DNA of 61,632 bases from Roseateles sp. (GCF_019237615.1 NZ_JAFAGT010000107.1:1-61632); one strand, 5' to 3'. Shown: positions 9,370 through 18,556, counted from the first letter of the stretch. Translations and numbers: made by a program. Notes: a model not told the origin generated them from the letters alone.

Positions 9370-12144
9370 TCAGAAGCGCACCGCCGCCTTCACGTACACG
9401 AAGCGCCCGCGGGGATCGTAGGTGCCGATGTTGAAGTTGTTGTCCGTGGCGCCGGCCAGGTAGGACAGGGGCGGCTTGCGGTCGAACAGGTTGTTGATGC
9501 CCAGCGACACCGAATGCAGGCGCTTGGGATCAGCGCCGAAGCTGTAGGACATCGACAGGTCGTTGGTGACGGATGCCGAGACCGGCGTGGGCACAAACTG
9601 CTTGGTCGTCGGGTCCTGGACGGACTCGGTGTAGCCGCCGATGTAGCGCAGCGCCCAGTTCGCGCCCCACGCGCCCCGTTGCCACGCCAGCGTGAAGCTG
9701 CCCTTGATGCGCGGATAGGCCTTGCGGCTGATGCCCGTGCCCTGCAGGTCCTGGTGGATGGTGCTGCCATCGCTTTGGGGGATGACCTGCTCGAAGCGGT
9801 CCAGATAGGACAGGCTCAGCGCCGTGCTGAAGGCGCCCAGGGACTGCGCGCGCCAGCCGTAGCGCGCGGTGCTGTCCAGGCCGGCCACGCGCAGCGATGC
9901 GAGGTTCAGATAGGCCGCCGTCAGGTTCGCGATGCTGCCGTCCGCGTTTCGCTGCACCACGTCGCAGCCCCGTCCGGTGCGGGCGCACAGCCCCAGCAGC
10001 GTGTTGGCGTCTATCGTCTGGATGGTGTTGTCCATCTTGATGTCGTACCAGTCCATCGACCAGGAGAACTCCTTCAGCGCGGAGGGCGTGAAGACGAACC
10101 CCAGCGAGCGGTTCAGGGACGTCTCTGGCTTGAGTGACGGATTGCCCCCGGTGATGCCGGGCACCTTGCCCGCCGTCGTGGCGGCCTGGCTGTAGGTGGC
10201 AGGGACGCCGGCGCAACCGGGCAGGCCCGCACCGCCGCCGTCGCAGGGGTCGGCGCTGATGGGGAAGACGGTGCTGCGCAGGCCGCCGTACAGCTCCAGG
10301 ATGTTGGGGGCACGGAAGCCCTGCGCCACGTCGCCGCGGATCATGAGGTCCTGCACCGGGCGCCAGTTCAGGCCGGCCTTGCTGTTGAGCGTGTCGCCGA
10401 AGTTGCTGTAGCGGCTGTGCCGCGTCGCGAGCGTGGCTTCTAGCGAGTGCGCGCCCGGCCGCTTGGCCAGCAGCGGGATCTTGAACTCGGCATAGGCCTC
10501 GCTGAGGTGGTAGCGGCCGTCGGTGGGCGTGCTCGCCGTGCCGGTGGTGGTCGTGGAGCCGGAGAACTGCGGGGTCGCGTTCAGGAACGCGTCCGGCTGG
10601 TCATAGGCACTCTCTTCCCGGTACTCGACGCCGGCCGCGAACGCGAGCGCCCCGGCAGGCAGCCGCATGATGTCGCCGGTGATGTTGGCCACCATGTCCA
10701 AGGACTTGGTGCCGTTGCGCCCCACCAGCGCAGGCGCCCGCACGGCATCGGCCATGGCCGGGGTGAGCGGCCCGAACAGCGCGATCGGCGTGCACTGACG
10801 AGCGGCGCAGCGGGCCGTGTCGCCGATGCCCAGCGCCACGTTCTCCAGGTTCAGCTGGTTGAGCGCGGTGAAGCTGGCCTTGTTTTCCGCCTGGCTGACG
10901 AACGCATTCCAGGTCCAGCCGTTGGCCAGGGACCCGTCCAGGCCGATGCCCAGGCGGGTCGTCTCGACCTTCTGCAGGTTGAAGCGGTCGCCGACTTCCA
11001 CCATGGTCCGGTTGACCGTGAAGCCGCTCAAGGTGCTGCCAAACGGGTTGTAGGCATGGTTCGCGGGCATGACCTGCCCCTTCATGCCGGCGCCGCCGAT
11101 CACGAGGGCCGCAGGATTGAAGCGCTGACTGGACTCGCGGGTGTTGTAGAGGCCTTCGGCGATGAGGTCCAGGGAGTCGCTGATCGCCACGCGCGCCTGT
11201 CCGTAGACGGCCTTGCGCTCCGACGGGCCGATGAGATAGCCGTCGGTATTGGTGTCGTAGACATCGCTCGCCACCTTGAGCCGGAAGTCGGACGGTTTGG
11301 TGCCGGCGGCGCCGTCCACCCGCGTGAACGCCTTGCCTGCCTGCACACCGGGGACCACGTAGACGCCACCGGGAAGCTGCGTGCTCTGGATGGGTTGATA
11401 TCGGGCCAGCGCCCAGTCCCTGTCGGTGGTGGCGATGGGATCGGACTTCGCGAACGAGGCGGAGACCAGCGCGCTGCCCCATTCGCCGGACTTGCCCCAC
11501 AGCACATCGGCGCTGCGGCTTTGCCCGTCACCGCGGCTCGTGGCGCCCGCCTGGAGATTCAGCTGCCCGCCTTCGTACTTCTGGTAGGTGATGATGTTGA
11601 CGACGCCGGCAATCGCGTCGGAGCCGTAGATTGCCGTGGCGCCGTCCAGCAGGATCTCGACGTTCTGCACGGCCGCCAGCGGGATGGTGTTGAGGTCGAC
11701 GAAGTCCCGGAAGGAGCGTGATCCCGCGCCCACCACCCAGCGCCGCCCGTTGACGAGCACCAGCACCCGGTTGGGCTCCAGATTTCGCAGGTTCACCGAG
11801 CTGCTGCCGTGCGACGTGCCCTGGGAACCGTTGGAGTTGGCGCTCGACCCGACAGACGGGAGTTGCTGCAGCAGGTCGCCGACCGAGCTGACGCCCGTCG
11901 CTTCGATCTCCTTGCGATTGAGCGTGACCACCTGGTTGGGTGCGCTCTCATCCAGCCGGCGAATCCGCGATCCCACCACAAGCACCGAGTCCAACTTGCC
12001 GGCTTCACTCTGCGCCACCGCCTCGAGGGGCGCCACGGTCAGCGCCGTGGGCAGGGCCAGCGCCGCCAGGGCCGCTGCGGCGACGGAACTGAGACCGCTC
12101 GCTGAATCGAACGATCGCAGGGAACGAATGGGGGCGCGAAGCAT
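9370..12144 (-). CDS. TonB-dependent outer membrane receptor
   Basis: About 924 residues from the ATG at 12144. The signal peptide ends near AVAQ. The plug domain follows (SVLVVGSRIRRLDESAPN, VLVLVNGRRWVVGAG, GSDAIAGVVNIIT) and then a 22-strand-type barrel ending in aromatic F (FVYVKAAVRF). The sequence resembles the large receptors used for peptides, sugars and other organic substrates more than classical siderophore receptors, but that is inference. It is the first gene of the operon and would take the substrate across the outer membrane. In-frame codons upstream to 12396 are rejected because the signal peptide fits the later ATG. Confidence 0.93.
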   Translation of the reverse strand: MLRAPIRSLRSFDSASGLSSVAAAALAALALPTALTVAPLEAVAQSEAGKLDSVLVVGSRIRRLDESAPNQVVTLNRKEIEATGVSSVGDLLQQLPSVGSSANSNGSQGTSHGSSSVNLRNLEPNRVLVLVNGRRWVVGAGSRSFRDFVDLNTIPLAAVQNVEILLDGATAIYGSDAIAGVVNIITYQKYEGGQLNLQAGATSRGDGQSRSADVLWGKSGEWGSALVSASFAKSDPIATTDRDWALARYQPIQSTQLPGGVYVVPGVQAGKAFTRVDGAAGTKPSDFRLKVASDVYDTNTDGYLIGPSERKAVYGQARVAISDSLDLIAEGLYNTRESSQRFNPAALVIGGAGMKGQVMPANHAYNPFGSTLSGFTVNRTMVEVGDRFNLQKVETTRLGIGLDGSLANGWTWNAFVSQAENKASFTALNQLNLENVALGIGDTARCAARQCTPIALFGPLTPAMADAVRAPALVGRNGTKSLDMVANITGDIMRLPAGALAFAAGVEYREESAYDQPDAFLNATPQFSGSTTTTGTASTPTDGRYHLSEAYAEFKIPLLAKRPGAHSLEATLATRHSRYSNFGDTLNSKAGLNWRPVQDLMIRGDVAQGFRAPNILELYGGLRSTVFPISADPCDGGGAGLPGCAGVPATYSQAATTAGKVPGITGGNPSLKPETSLNRSLGFVFTPSALKEFSWSMDWYDIKMDNTIQTIDANTLLGLCARTGRGCDVVQRNADGSIANLTAAYLNLASLRVAGLDSTARYGWRAQSLGAFSTALSLSYLDRFEQVIPQSDGSTIHQDLQGTGISRKAYPRIKGSFTLAWQRGAWGANWALRYIGGYTESVQDPTTKQFVPTPVSASVTNDLSMSYSFGADPKRLHSVSLGINNLFDRKPPLSYLAGATDNNFNIGTYDPRGRFVYVKAAVRF

Positions 12145-12647
12145 GGAAGAGCCTTGTTTGTGCTTGATGACCGCTCGCGGAGAACCGCAGGAACGGGGCC
12201 GAAATGAAGGATAGGTTTGCGCCTCCAGCTCATGCAACTTCATTGTGTTTAAAGATGGCTCCATGCTGCTTTGGTATGAAATATCGAAAACCCGTAGCCG
12301 TTTCCCCGAGGTCGCCGGCGGGCTCTGTGGCCGGGGCGAAGGGGCGGATCGGACCTTCGGCGAGGGGGGCGCAACGCTGGTAGCGGCTGCCGCCATGGGC
12401 CATCGGCCAAGTCGGTATCGACTTGCGGGGGCCGTGCCCGGAAGGACTCAAGATCGAGGCGGCCAAGCAGAACACGGAGCGAGGCCCTCGGGTGGCGCTT
12501 GTCGACCGGGGGGGGGCGGCAACTCGGGTCGGTCTGCGTGCCTTGGCACGGACAGGGCGCGGAGGGGGGGCTTTCGTCGCCGTCAGCAAATGCGCGCTAT
12601 GGCGCATTCGACGGTGCAAGAGCAACGGACCTGTGGGCTCGTCCGGT
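12145..12647. promoter_or_regulatory. Intergenic control region of the receptor-importer-hydrolase operon
   Basis: About 500 bases between the receptor start and the DUF1439 gene, which is transcribed towards this region, so any operon promoter must be here. On the minus strand a weak sigma-70-like pair is visible: TTGCAT (12232-12237) and TATCCT, separated by 18 bases (box near 12208-12213). The half nearer 12.5 kb contains long G runs (12509-12517, 12563-12569) and open frames on both strands without recognisable protein similarity. No riboswitch or clear LysR T-N11-A operator could be assigned by eye. Confidence 0.35.
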
Positions 12648-13208
12648 CTATTGCCGCTCCGCCGAGGCGAAGCTGATCCTCAGCTTGCCGTCGACGACCT
12701 TCACGTCCTTCACCGCCAGCTTCGCCAGCGCTCCCTTGGCCGTGCCGGTGTCGATGGTGTAGACGGGACGGGACCGCAGCTGAGCGTTGAGCGCCTCCGG
12801 CCCGCTCCGCTTCACGAGGGCCGCGTACTCCTCGGGAAGACCGGCGAACTCCAGCGTCGTGATCTGCAGGTCGTCGAGGAAGAGCTGGCCTTCTGCGGGC
12901 ACATAGCGCGGCCGGCCGGAGAAGCCCAGGCGGCCGGTGCGCTCGCGCCCGCCCAGCGCCACCTTGGCGTCGACGTTCAGGCCGATGCGATCCTCGCCCT
13001 CGGTCAGAACGACGACCGGGTTGGCGAGGTCCAGGCAGGCGATGACGAGCTTGCAATGGTGCGTCGGGAAGCGCGTCGCGATGCGGGCTTGCAGCTCGGC
13101 CGGTTCGATGTCGAGATGACCGGCCGAGAGCTTGTCCACGATGGCGCAGGTTGCCAGCGCCGCGGCGGCAAGCAGGGCGACGGAGAGGGCGGCGAGGCGG
13201 CGGTTTAT
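12648..13208 (-). CDS. DUF1439 domain lipoprotein (YceB-like), start codon unusual
   Basis: The mature part (163 residues from a GTG at 13139) has the DUF1439 features: FPTHHCKLVIACLDLANP, LGFSGRPRYVPAEGQLFLDDL and a C-terminal VVDGKLRISF. In frame upstream is an apparent lipoprotein signal, NRRLAALSVALLAAAALATC, but the codon before it is ATA (13206-13208). An in-frame stop lies four codons before that ATA, so no ATG, GTG or TTG can serve. Either ATA initiates, the ATG was mutated, or a shorter leaderless protein is made. The family is thought to sit in the outer membrane with unknown function. Confidence 0.75.
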   Translation of the reverse strand: MNRRLAALSVALLAAAALATCAIVDKLSAGHLDIEPAELQARIATRFPTHHCKLVIACLDLANPVVVLTEGEDRIGLNVDAKVALGGRERTGRLGFSGRPRYVPAEGQLFLDDLQITTLEFAGLPEEYAALVKRSGPEALNAQLRSRPVYTIDTGTAKGALAKLAVKDVKVVDGKLRISFASAERQ

Positions 13209-13469
13209 GGCGCAAGGCTACGCCATCGGCGTCGGCACGCGCGCCGGCACCGGCGACGCGGGGGCGGGCCGGACTTGTGCGCGGCCGACTCCCGCCTCGC
13301 CTCGTGCCTTCCCTCGGCTTTGGCATGGCTCGGCCCGCGGGCGCTGCCTGCCATGCCGCCCGCTTCCGCAGAGTTGGGGAGCCGCCCGGGCCGGCCCCGT
13401 GGCGCGGGGCGCTGATTTGCCCGAGGCTTTGCCCTATCGACAGCAGCCATCAAGCCGACGGGAGGGTTC

Positions 13470-14309
13470 ATGACATCCGTGGTCATCACTGGAAACCGCT
13501 ATCTGATCCACCCGGAGCAGGCCGACCGGTTCGGCCCCTTCGAGAAGACCTTCCTGGCCGAGGGCGATTCCTGGATGGATGCCAGCGCGGCCGTCCAGGG
13601 CTCGTTGCCCTTCTACCTCGCCGAGGAGTTCAACCGGCGTGGCAAGACCCACCTCATCGTCAACATCTCCACGTCGGGGCAGACGCTGCAGCGCATCTCG
13701 CAGACCATGAGCGGCGAGTACCTGTGGTGGTTGCAGCAGCTGCGCTACGACGCAGTCCTGCTCAGCGCCGGCGGCAACGACTTCATCGACGCCGCCCGCG
13801 ACGAGGCGCCGGGCGAGGGCCTGCTGCGCGACATGCAGGGCCAGCCCTTGCCCGCCGATGGCTATGCCTGCGTCCGCCAGGACGCACTGGCCAGCCTGGT
13901 CGACGGCTACCTGAACCCCAACTTCGACGCGATGTACCAGGCGTTGCGGTCCAGCGCCAGGAACGCAGGCACGCCGCTGCTGCTGAACTGCTACGACACG
14001 CCGGTGGCCCGCAACGCGCCGGCCATTCCGAATCTGGTGGGACCCTGGCTCTGGACGGCCTATCGCAACAACCACATCGATCCCTCGCTGTGGCCGACGC
14101 TGACTGCGGGCCTGTTCAAGGACATCAAGGGTGCGGTGCAGGCCTGGCCGGTCGGGCGCACGGGCGTCGTCGCCGTGCCCACCACCGGCGTGCTGGTGCC
14201 GGCCGAGGCCGACTCGACCGGCAGCAGCGGCGACTGGAAGAACGAGATCCATCCCAACGCCAGCGGCTGGCGCAAGCTGGCCAGGATCTGGGCCGACCTG
14301 CTGGCCTGA
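13470..14309 (+). CDS. SGNH/GDSL family hydrolase
   Basis: A 279-residue predicted esterase-like enzyme. Block I is FLAEGDSWMD with the Ser nucleophile, block III is LLSAGGNDFID, and block V is NEIHPNASGW with the catalytic His; an acidic residue lies two before it. No signal peptide is evident. It has its own start (ATG after AGGGTTC) and 263 bases of non-coding DNA upstream of it. SGNH enzymes act on acyl esters of lipids or polysaccharides; the actual substrate is unknown. Gene 14379 follows after 69 bases in the same direction. Confidence 0.85.
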   Translation: MTSVVITGNRYLIHPEQADRFGPFEKTFLAEGDSWMDASAAVQGSLPFYLAEEFNRRGKTHLIVNISTSGQTLQRISQTMSGEYLWWLQQLRYDAVLLSAGGNDFIDAARDEAPGEGLLRDMQGQPLPADGYACVRQDALASLVDGYLNPNFDAMYQALRSSARNAGTPLLLNCYDTPVARNAPAIPNLVGPWLWTAYRNNHIDPSLWPTLTAGLFKDIKGAVQAWPVGRTGVVAVPTTGVLVPAEADSTGSSGDWKNEIHPNASGWRKLARIWADLLA

Positions 14310-14378
14310 GGTGGCGCGTCCGTCACGCCCCTGTCACGCGGCGCGACCAGCATCGCCGGTTTTGCACAGCCGCGTCGC

Positions 14379-14852
14379 ATGAAACTGCTGCCCGTCCTGC
14401 TCGCCCTGAGCGGCCTGATCGCCACCGCGTCCGCCACCCACGCCGTCGCGGCACCGCTGGAGCTGGGCTTTGGCGACTTCTTCGTGCAACCCATCGGCCC
14501 GCGCGGCCTGGAGCCGACCGCCCGGCTGCTGGCCGCCAGCGGCCACGAGGTGCGGCTGGTCGGCTTCATGGTGCAGCGCGAGCAGGCCCAGCCGGGCCGC
14601 TTCCTGCTGACGCCGCGGCCGGTCGCCATGGCCGAGCATGCCGACGGCGAGGCCGACGATCTGCCGGCGGCCACCGTCACCGTGTTGCTGCCCGAGGGCC
14701 AGCGCACCCGCGTTGTCGCCCACCAGGCCGGCCCGCTGGCCTTGACCGGCCGCCTCGAATACGGGCCGGCCGAGGACGAGACCGGCCGCGTGTCCTGGCT
14801 GCGCCTGCGCCTCGCACCCGACGCGCTGGCCGCCACCCCCGATTCGCACTGA
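14379..14852 (+). CDS. Exported protein of unknown function, next to alkaline phosphatase
   Basis: 157 residues with a signal peptide (MKLLPVLLALSGLIATASA, then AVAAPLELG). The core reads VRLVGFMVQREQ...GRFLLTPRP, a pattern like the small beta-barrel seen in DUF3299-type periplasmic proteins, but the match is weak and I do not assign a family. It is followed after ten bases by the alkaline phosphatase gene, so the two are probably co-transcribed and both products exported. A role with the phosphatase, or in metal handling for it, is only a guess. Confidence 0.7.
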   Translation: MKLLPVLLALSGLIATASATHAVAAPLELGFGDFFVQPIGPRGLEPTARLLAASGHEVRLVGFMVQREQAQPGRFLLTPRPVAMAEHADGEADDLPAATVTVLLPEGQRTRVVAHQAGPLALTGRLEYGPAEDETGRVSWLRLRLAPDALAATPDSH

Positions 14853-14862
14853 GCTCCATCCG

Positions 14863-16884
14863 ATGAAACAGACCTTGCTCCTCGCGGCCCTTGCTGCCGG
14901 CTCCGCTGTCGCCGCCCCCACCGTGACGCGCCTCACGCCGCCCAGCGAGCTCTTCGCCAGCGGCCGCGCCGATCCCGTCATCGCCCGCTTCCTGCCCGGC
15001 CAGCGCTTCGACCTGCAGGCCACCATCAGACCCGACGCCGGACAGAAGATCACGGCCGCGCGCTTCCTTGTCGACGGCAAGCCGGTGGCCGCCGCCGTCG
15101 CGCTGCGCGACTGCGCGACTGGCTGCGTGAAGGGTCTGGCCGCCGAGACGGCCATCGCCACCGTGCGCGCGGTCAGCAGCGACATGGCCGGCCGGCACGA
15201 GTTCAGCGTCGAGGCGACGCAGGCCGACGGCCAGAAGGTCGTCGCCAAAGGCAACTTCGAGGTGGTGCCCTTCACGGCAGCGCTGGGCCCCAAGGTCAAG
15301 AACATCATCATCCTGCTGGGCGACGGCATGGGCGCGGCGCAGCGCACGGCGGCGCGCATCGTGCACGGCTACGCCCAGGGCAAGGCGTTGCAGCCGCTGG
15401 CCATGGACGGCTTCTCGGCGACGGCCCTGGTGAAGACCGCGTCGCTGAATTCCATCGTCACCGACTCATCGCCCGGCATGACGTCCTATGTCAGCGGCAA
15501 CAAGAACAACAACAACGAAGAGGGCGTGTTCCCCGACGACACGACCGACCCCTTCGACAACCCGCGCATCGAGTACCTGTCCGAGTACCTGCATCGCACC
15601 CAGGGCAAGCAGCTGGGCATCGTGACGACGGCCGACGTCTTCGACGCCACGCCCGCCGGCAACGCCGTGCACACCAGCAACCGCGGCGCCGGCACGGGCA
15701 TCGTGGACCAGTTCTTCGACGACCGCGCCCGCACCGGCCTGACCGTGCTGATGGGCGGTGGCCGCAAGTGGTTCCTGCCCGCCGGCACGCCGGGCTCGGC
15801 GCGCACGGACACCAGCGACTACGCCTTCTCCACCACCGACCCGCACACGGCCGAGATCGTCAAGCGCTGGGGCGCAGCCGCCGGCGCGCTGGACAAGGAC
15901 CGCGACCTCATCAAGGACTTCCAGGCCGCCGGCTTCCAGTACGCCGCGACCAAGACCGACCTGGACAAGACCGATGCGGGCAAGCCCTTGCTGGGTTTGT
16001 TTGCCTTCTCCAATATGAACGTCGCCCTGGACAAGATCAACGGCCGCCGCGGCACCGACAAGAACGGCCTGGGCGGCGCCAGCGTCGTCCAGGACTTCGG
16101 CCTGCCCGACCAGCCCATGCTGGACGAGATGGCCGGTCAGGCCCTCAACGTGCTGAAGCGCGCGCCCAAGGGATTCGTGCTGATGATCGAAGGTGCGTCC
16201 ATCGACAAGCAGGCCCACAACATGGATACCGAGCGCTGGATGCTGGACACGCTTGAGTTCGACCGCGCCGTGCGCGTGGCCCAGGACTTCGCGGCCGAGC
16301 GGGGCGACACCCTGGTCATCGTCACGGCCGACCATGAATGCTCGGGCGCCGCGCTGATCGGCGGCTCCGTCGTGACGGACGCAAAGCTCGCCGAGCTGGC
16401 GACCAAGAAGGGCGTGGCCAACCTGCGCAACCAGGTCGTCGGTCCCTACGAGAAGGCCGGCTTCCCGCGTTACCGGCTCGCGGCCGACGGCTACCCGGAG
16501 ACGACCGACATCGACTACCGCCTGCTGGTGGGCTACGGCGCCAACGCCGACCGCTACGAGGACTGGCGCACCAAGAAGACGCCGCAGCGCGACGGCCAGC
16601 AGCCCTTCGCCAGCGAGATGCCGCTGAAGTGGTACCCCGCCAACGCGGCCGAGCGCGACGACGCGCTGGGCGAGTACCACGTCACCGGCCAGGTGCCCGG
16701 CGAGCAGGCCGTTCACACGGGCACCGACGTCCCGCTGTCGGCCTACGGCCCCGGCGCGCTGGCCTTCACCGGCGTCATCGACAACACCGACGTGTTCTTC
16801 AAGCTGGCCCAGGCCGCCGTGAAGGGCGTCGTCGCGCCGGCCGACGCTTCCGGCGCCAGCAAGCCGCCCAAGCCGCGGCGCTGA
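14863..16884 (+). CDS. Alkaline phosphatase (PhoA superfamily), extended form
   Basis: A 673-residue secreted phosphatase with signal peptide (MKQTLLLAALAAGSAVAA). After an N-terminal beta domain of about 140 residues (a Big/Ig-like extension), the catalytic domain shows metal ligand LGDGMG, nucleophile Ser202 in TDSSPGMTSY, EGASIDKQAHN, TADHE and HTGTDVPLSAYGPGA. It is much longer than E. coli PhoA (about 470 residues) owing to the N-terminal domain and inserts. It should release phosphate from organic phosphomonoesters in the periplasm or outside the cell. No Pho box was seen upstream. Confidence 0.93.
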   Translation: MKQTLLLAALAAGSAVAAPTVTRLTPPSELFASGRADPVIARFLPGQRFDLQATIRPDAGQKITAARFLVDGKPVAAAVALRDCATGCVKGLAAETAIATVRAVSSDMAGRHEFSVEATQADGQKVVAKGNFEVVPFTAALGPKVKNIIILLGDGMGAAQRTAARIVHGYAQGKALQPLAMDGFSATALVKTASLNSIVTDSSPGMTSYVSGNKNNNNEEGVFPDDTTDPFDNPRIEYLSEYLHRTQGKQLGIVTTADVFDATPAGNAVHTSNRGAGTGIVDQFFDDRARTGLTVLMGGGRKWFLPAGTPGSARTDTSDYAFSTTDPHTAEIVKRWGAAAGALDKDRDLIKDFQAAGFQYAATKTDLDKTDAGKPLLGLFAFSNMNVALDKINGRRGTDKNGLGGASVVQDFGLPDQPMLDEMAGQALNVLKRAPKGFVLMIEGASIDKQAHNMDTERWMLDTLEFDRAVRVAQDFAAERGDTLVIVTADHECSGAALIGGSVVTDAKLAELATKKGVANLRNQVVGPYEKAGFPRYRLAADGYPETTDIDYRLLVGYGANADRYEDWRTKKTPQRDGQQPFASEMPLKWYPANAAERDDALGEYHVTGQVPGEQAVHTGTDVPLSAYGPGALAFTGVIDNTDVFFKLAQAAVKGVVAPADASGASKPPKPRR

Positions 16885-16971
16885 GCTGCCGGGGCGGTGG
16901 CATGGGCTGACGTTCGGCAGGGGCCGGGCGAGACGGGATACTGGCCCGCTCGAACCGAGGAGACTGCATCC

Positions 16972-17739
16972 ATGAAGACGACCTGGCTCACCGCCGCCCT
17001 CGTTGCCGCCGCTACCGCCGGCGCCCAGGCCCAGCCGGCCGATCCGCTGAAGGCCGCCATCGCGGCCGATCACCGCACGGTGGGCAACGCTGCCCGCGAT
17101 GGCTGGCGCCACCCCTACGAGACGCTGAGCTTCTTCGGCATCAAGCCCACCGACACCGTCGTCGAGCTTGCGCCGGGCGGCGGCTGGTACACCGAGATCC
17201 TCGCGCCCTATCTGCGCGAGCGGGGCCAGCTCTATGCCGCCGGCGGCGGGGTGCGCTTCAAGGCCAAGATGGATTCGGTGGCTGTCTACGGGAAGGTGCA
17301 GATCACGCCCTTTGATCCAGCCAAGGGCCAGTTCGACATCGCCCCGCCCGGCAGCGCCGATGCGGTGCTGACCTTCCGCAACGTGCACAACTGGATGAAC
17401 GGCGGCACGGCGCAGGCGGTCTTCGACGCGGCCTTCAAGGCGCTCAAGCCGGGCGGCGTGCTGGGCGTCGAGGAGCACCGCCTGCCGGCCTCGCGCACGC
17501 AGGACCCCAAGGCCGGCACGGGCTATGTGCAGGAGGCCACCGTCATCAAGTTCGCCGAGGACGCCGGCTTCAAGCTGGCGGGCCGCAGCGAGGTCAATGC
17601 CAACCCCAGGGACATGGCCGATCATCCGGACGGTGTCTGGACGCTGCCGCCGACCTATGCGCTGAAGGACAAGGACCGCGCGAAGTACCAGGCCATCGGC
17701 GAGAGCGACCGCATGACGCTGAAGTTCGTCAAGCCCTGA
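16972..17739 (+). CDS. Predicted class I SAM methyltransferase with a signal peptide
   Basis: 255 residues starting at ATG 16972, preceded by GAGGAG. The N-terminus MKTTWLTAALVAAATAGAQA is a signal peptide. The rest is a Rossmann methyltransferase: motif I is VVELAPGGGWYTEILAPYL, and a later LTFRNVHNW and FKALKPGGVLGVEEH fit motifs IV-V. This matches the predicted-methyltransferase group COG4798, often annotated as exported although SAM is cytosolic. Substrate and true location are unknown. The DUF2520 gene follows after 13 bases. Confidence 0.82.
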   Translation: MKTTWLTAALVAAATAGAQAQPADPLKAAIAADHRTVGNAARDGWRHPYETLSFFGIKPTDTVVELAPGGGWYTEILAPYLRERGQLYAAGGGVRFKAKMDSVAVYGKVQITPFDPAKGQFDIAPPGSADAVLTFRNVHNWMNGGTAQAVFDAAFKALKPGGVLGVEEHRLPASRTQDPKAGTGYVQEATVIKFAEDAGFKLAGRSEVNANPRDMADHPDGVWTLPPTYALKDKDRAKYQAIGESDRMTLKFVKP

Positions 17740-17752
17740 GGACGGGGCAGAC

Positions 17753-18556
17753 GTGACCCATGCCGTCGTCGGCCATGGCCGCTTGGCGCGCGCGCTGGTG
17801 CCGGCGTTGCGGGCCGCGGGGGAGGTGGTCGTCGTCGGGCGGCGCTCGCCCGGCGCAGGCGAATTCCTGCCCGTGGACGCGGCCCGCGCGGCCGACTGGG
17901 TCTGGCTGACCGTACCCGACGACCATATCGCCGCAACCGCCGCGTCCCTGCCTTGGCGGCCCGGCCAGCTTGCGCTGCATTGCAGCGGTGCCACGCCGCT
18001 GGCCGCGCTGGCGCCGGCACCTGCGGCGGCCGGCTTTCATCCGCTGAAGCTGCTGGCCGGCGACACCGGCCTCGCTGGAGTGCACGTGGGCATCGAGGCC
18101 GACGCCGCGCACCGGCCGGTGCTGGAGGCGCTCGCGCGCGCGCTCGGCCTGCTGCCGCTGGTGCTGCCGTCGCCCATGTCGGCGCAGGCGCGGGCGGCCT
18201 ATCACGCGGCGGCCAACCTCGCCGCCAGCGGCGTGCTGGCCGTGCTGGCCGAGGCCCAGGCGCTGTGGGAGGCCGCCGGCTTGGCGCCGGAGCAGGCCTT
18301 GCCCGCACTGGCGCCGCTGAGCCGCGGCGCGCTGGACACGGCGCTGGCTCGTGGCCTGGCCGGCGCCGTCTCCGGCCCCATCGCGCGGGGCGACGCGGGC
18401 GTGCTGACGCGCCATCTCGACGCATTGGCGGCGGCGGGCCTGGACGCCGACTTGCTGCTGGCCCTGGCCCGGCGCCAGCTCGCGCTTGCCGAGGCGGCCG
18501 GTCGCCTGGACGCGGCCCAGATCGCGGCGCTGCGGGCCAGCCTGGCCGCGCGATGA
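17753..18556 (+). CDS. Rossmann-like and DUF2520 domain protein
   Basis: 267 residues from a GTG start. The N-terminal NAD(P)-binding fold is clear (AVVGHGRLARALVPALRAAG, then VWLTVPDDHI and HCSGA), followed by a helical DUF2520 domain (YHAAANLAASGVLAVLAEAQ). The family resembles short-chain pyrroline-carboxylate or ketopantoate reductases in fold, but its reaction is not established. Very Ala-rich, as usual in GC-rich genomes. It sits 13 bases after the methyltransferase and may share its transcript. Confidence 0.85.
   Translation: MTHAVVGHGRLARALVPALRAAGEVVVVGRRSPGAGEFLPVDAARAADWVWLTVPDDHIAATAASLPWRPGQLALHCSGATPLAALAPAPAAAGFHPLKLLAGDTGLAGVHVGIEADAAHRPVLEALARALGLLPLVLPSPMSAQARAAYHAAANLAASGVLAVLAEAQALWEAAGLAPEQALPALAPLSRGALDTALARGLAGAVSGPIARGDAGVLTRHLDALAAAGLDADLLLALARRQLALAEAAGRLDAAQIAALRASLAAR

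Noticed and set aside
12230-12625. Minus-strand open frame of about 131 codons in the receptor upstream region
   Set aside because: Low-complexity Pro/Arg/Ala composition, no ribosome-binding site and no protein similarity that I recognise.
14310-14378. Pho box upstream of the phosphatase operon
   Set aside because: No pair of CTGTCAT-like repeats with the right spacing could be found.
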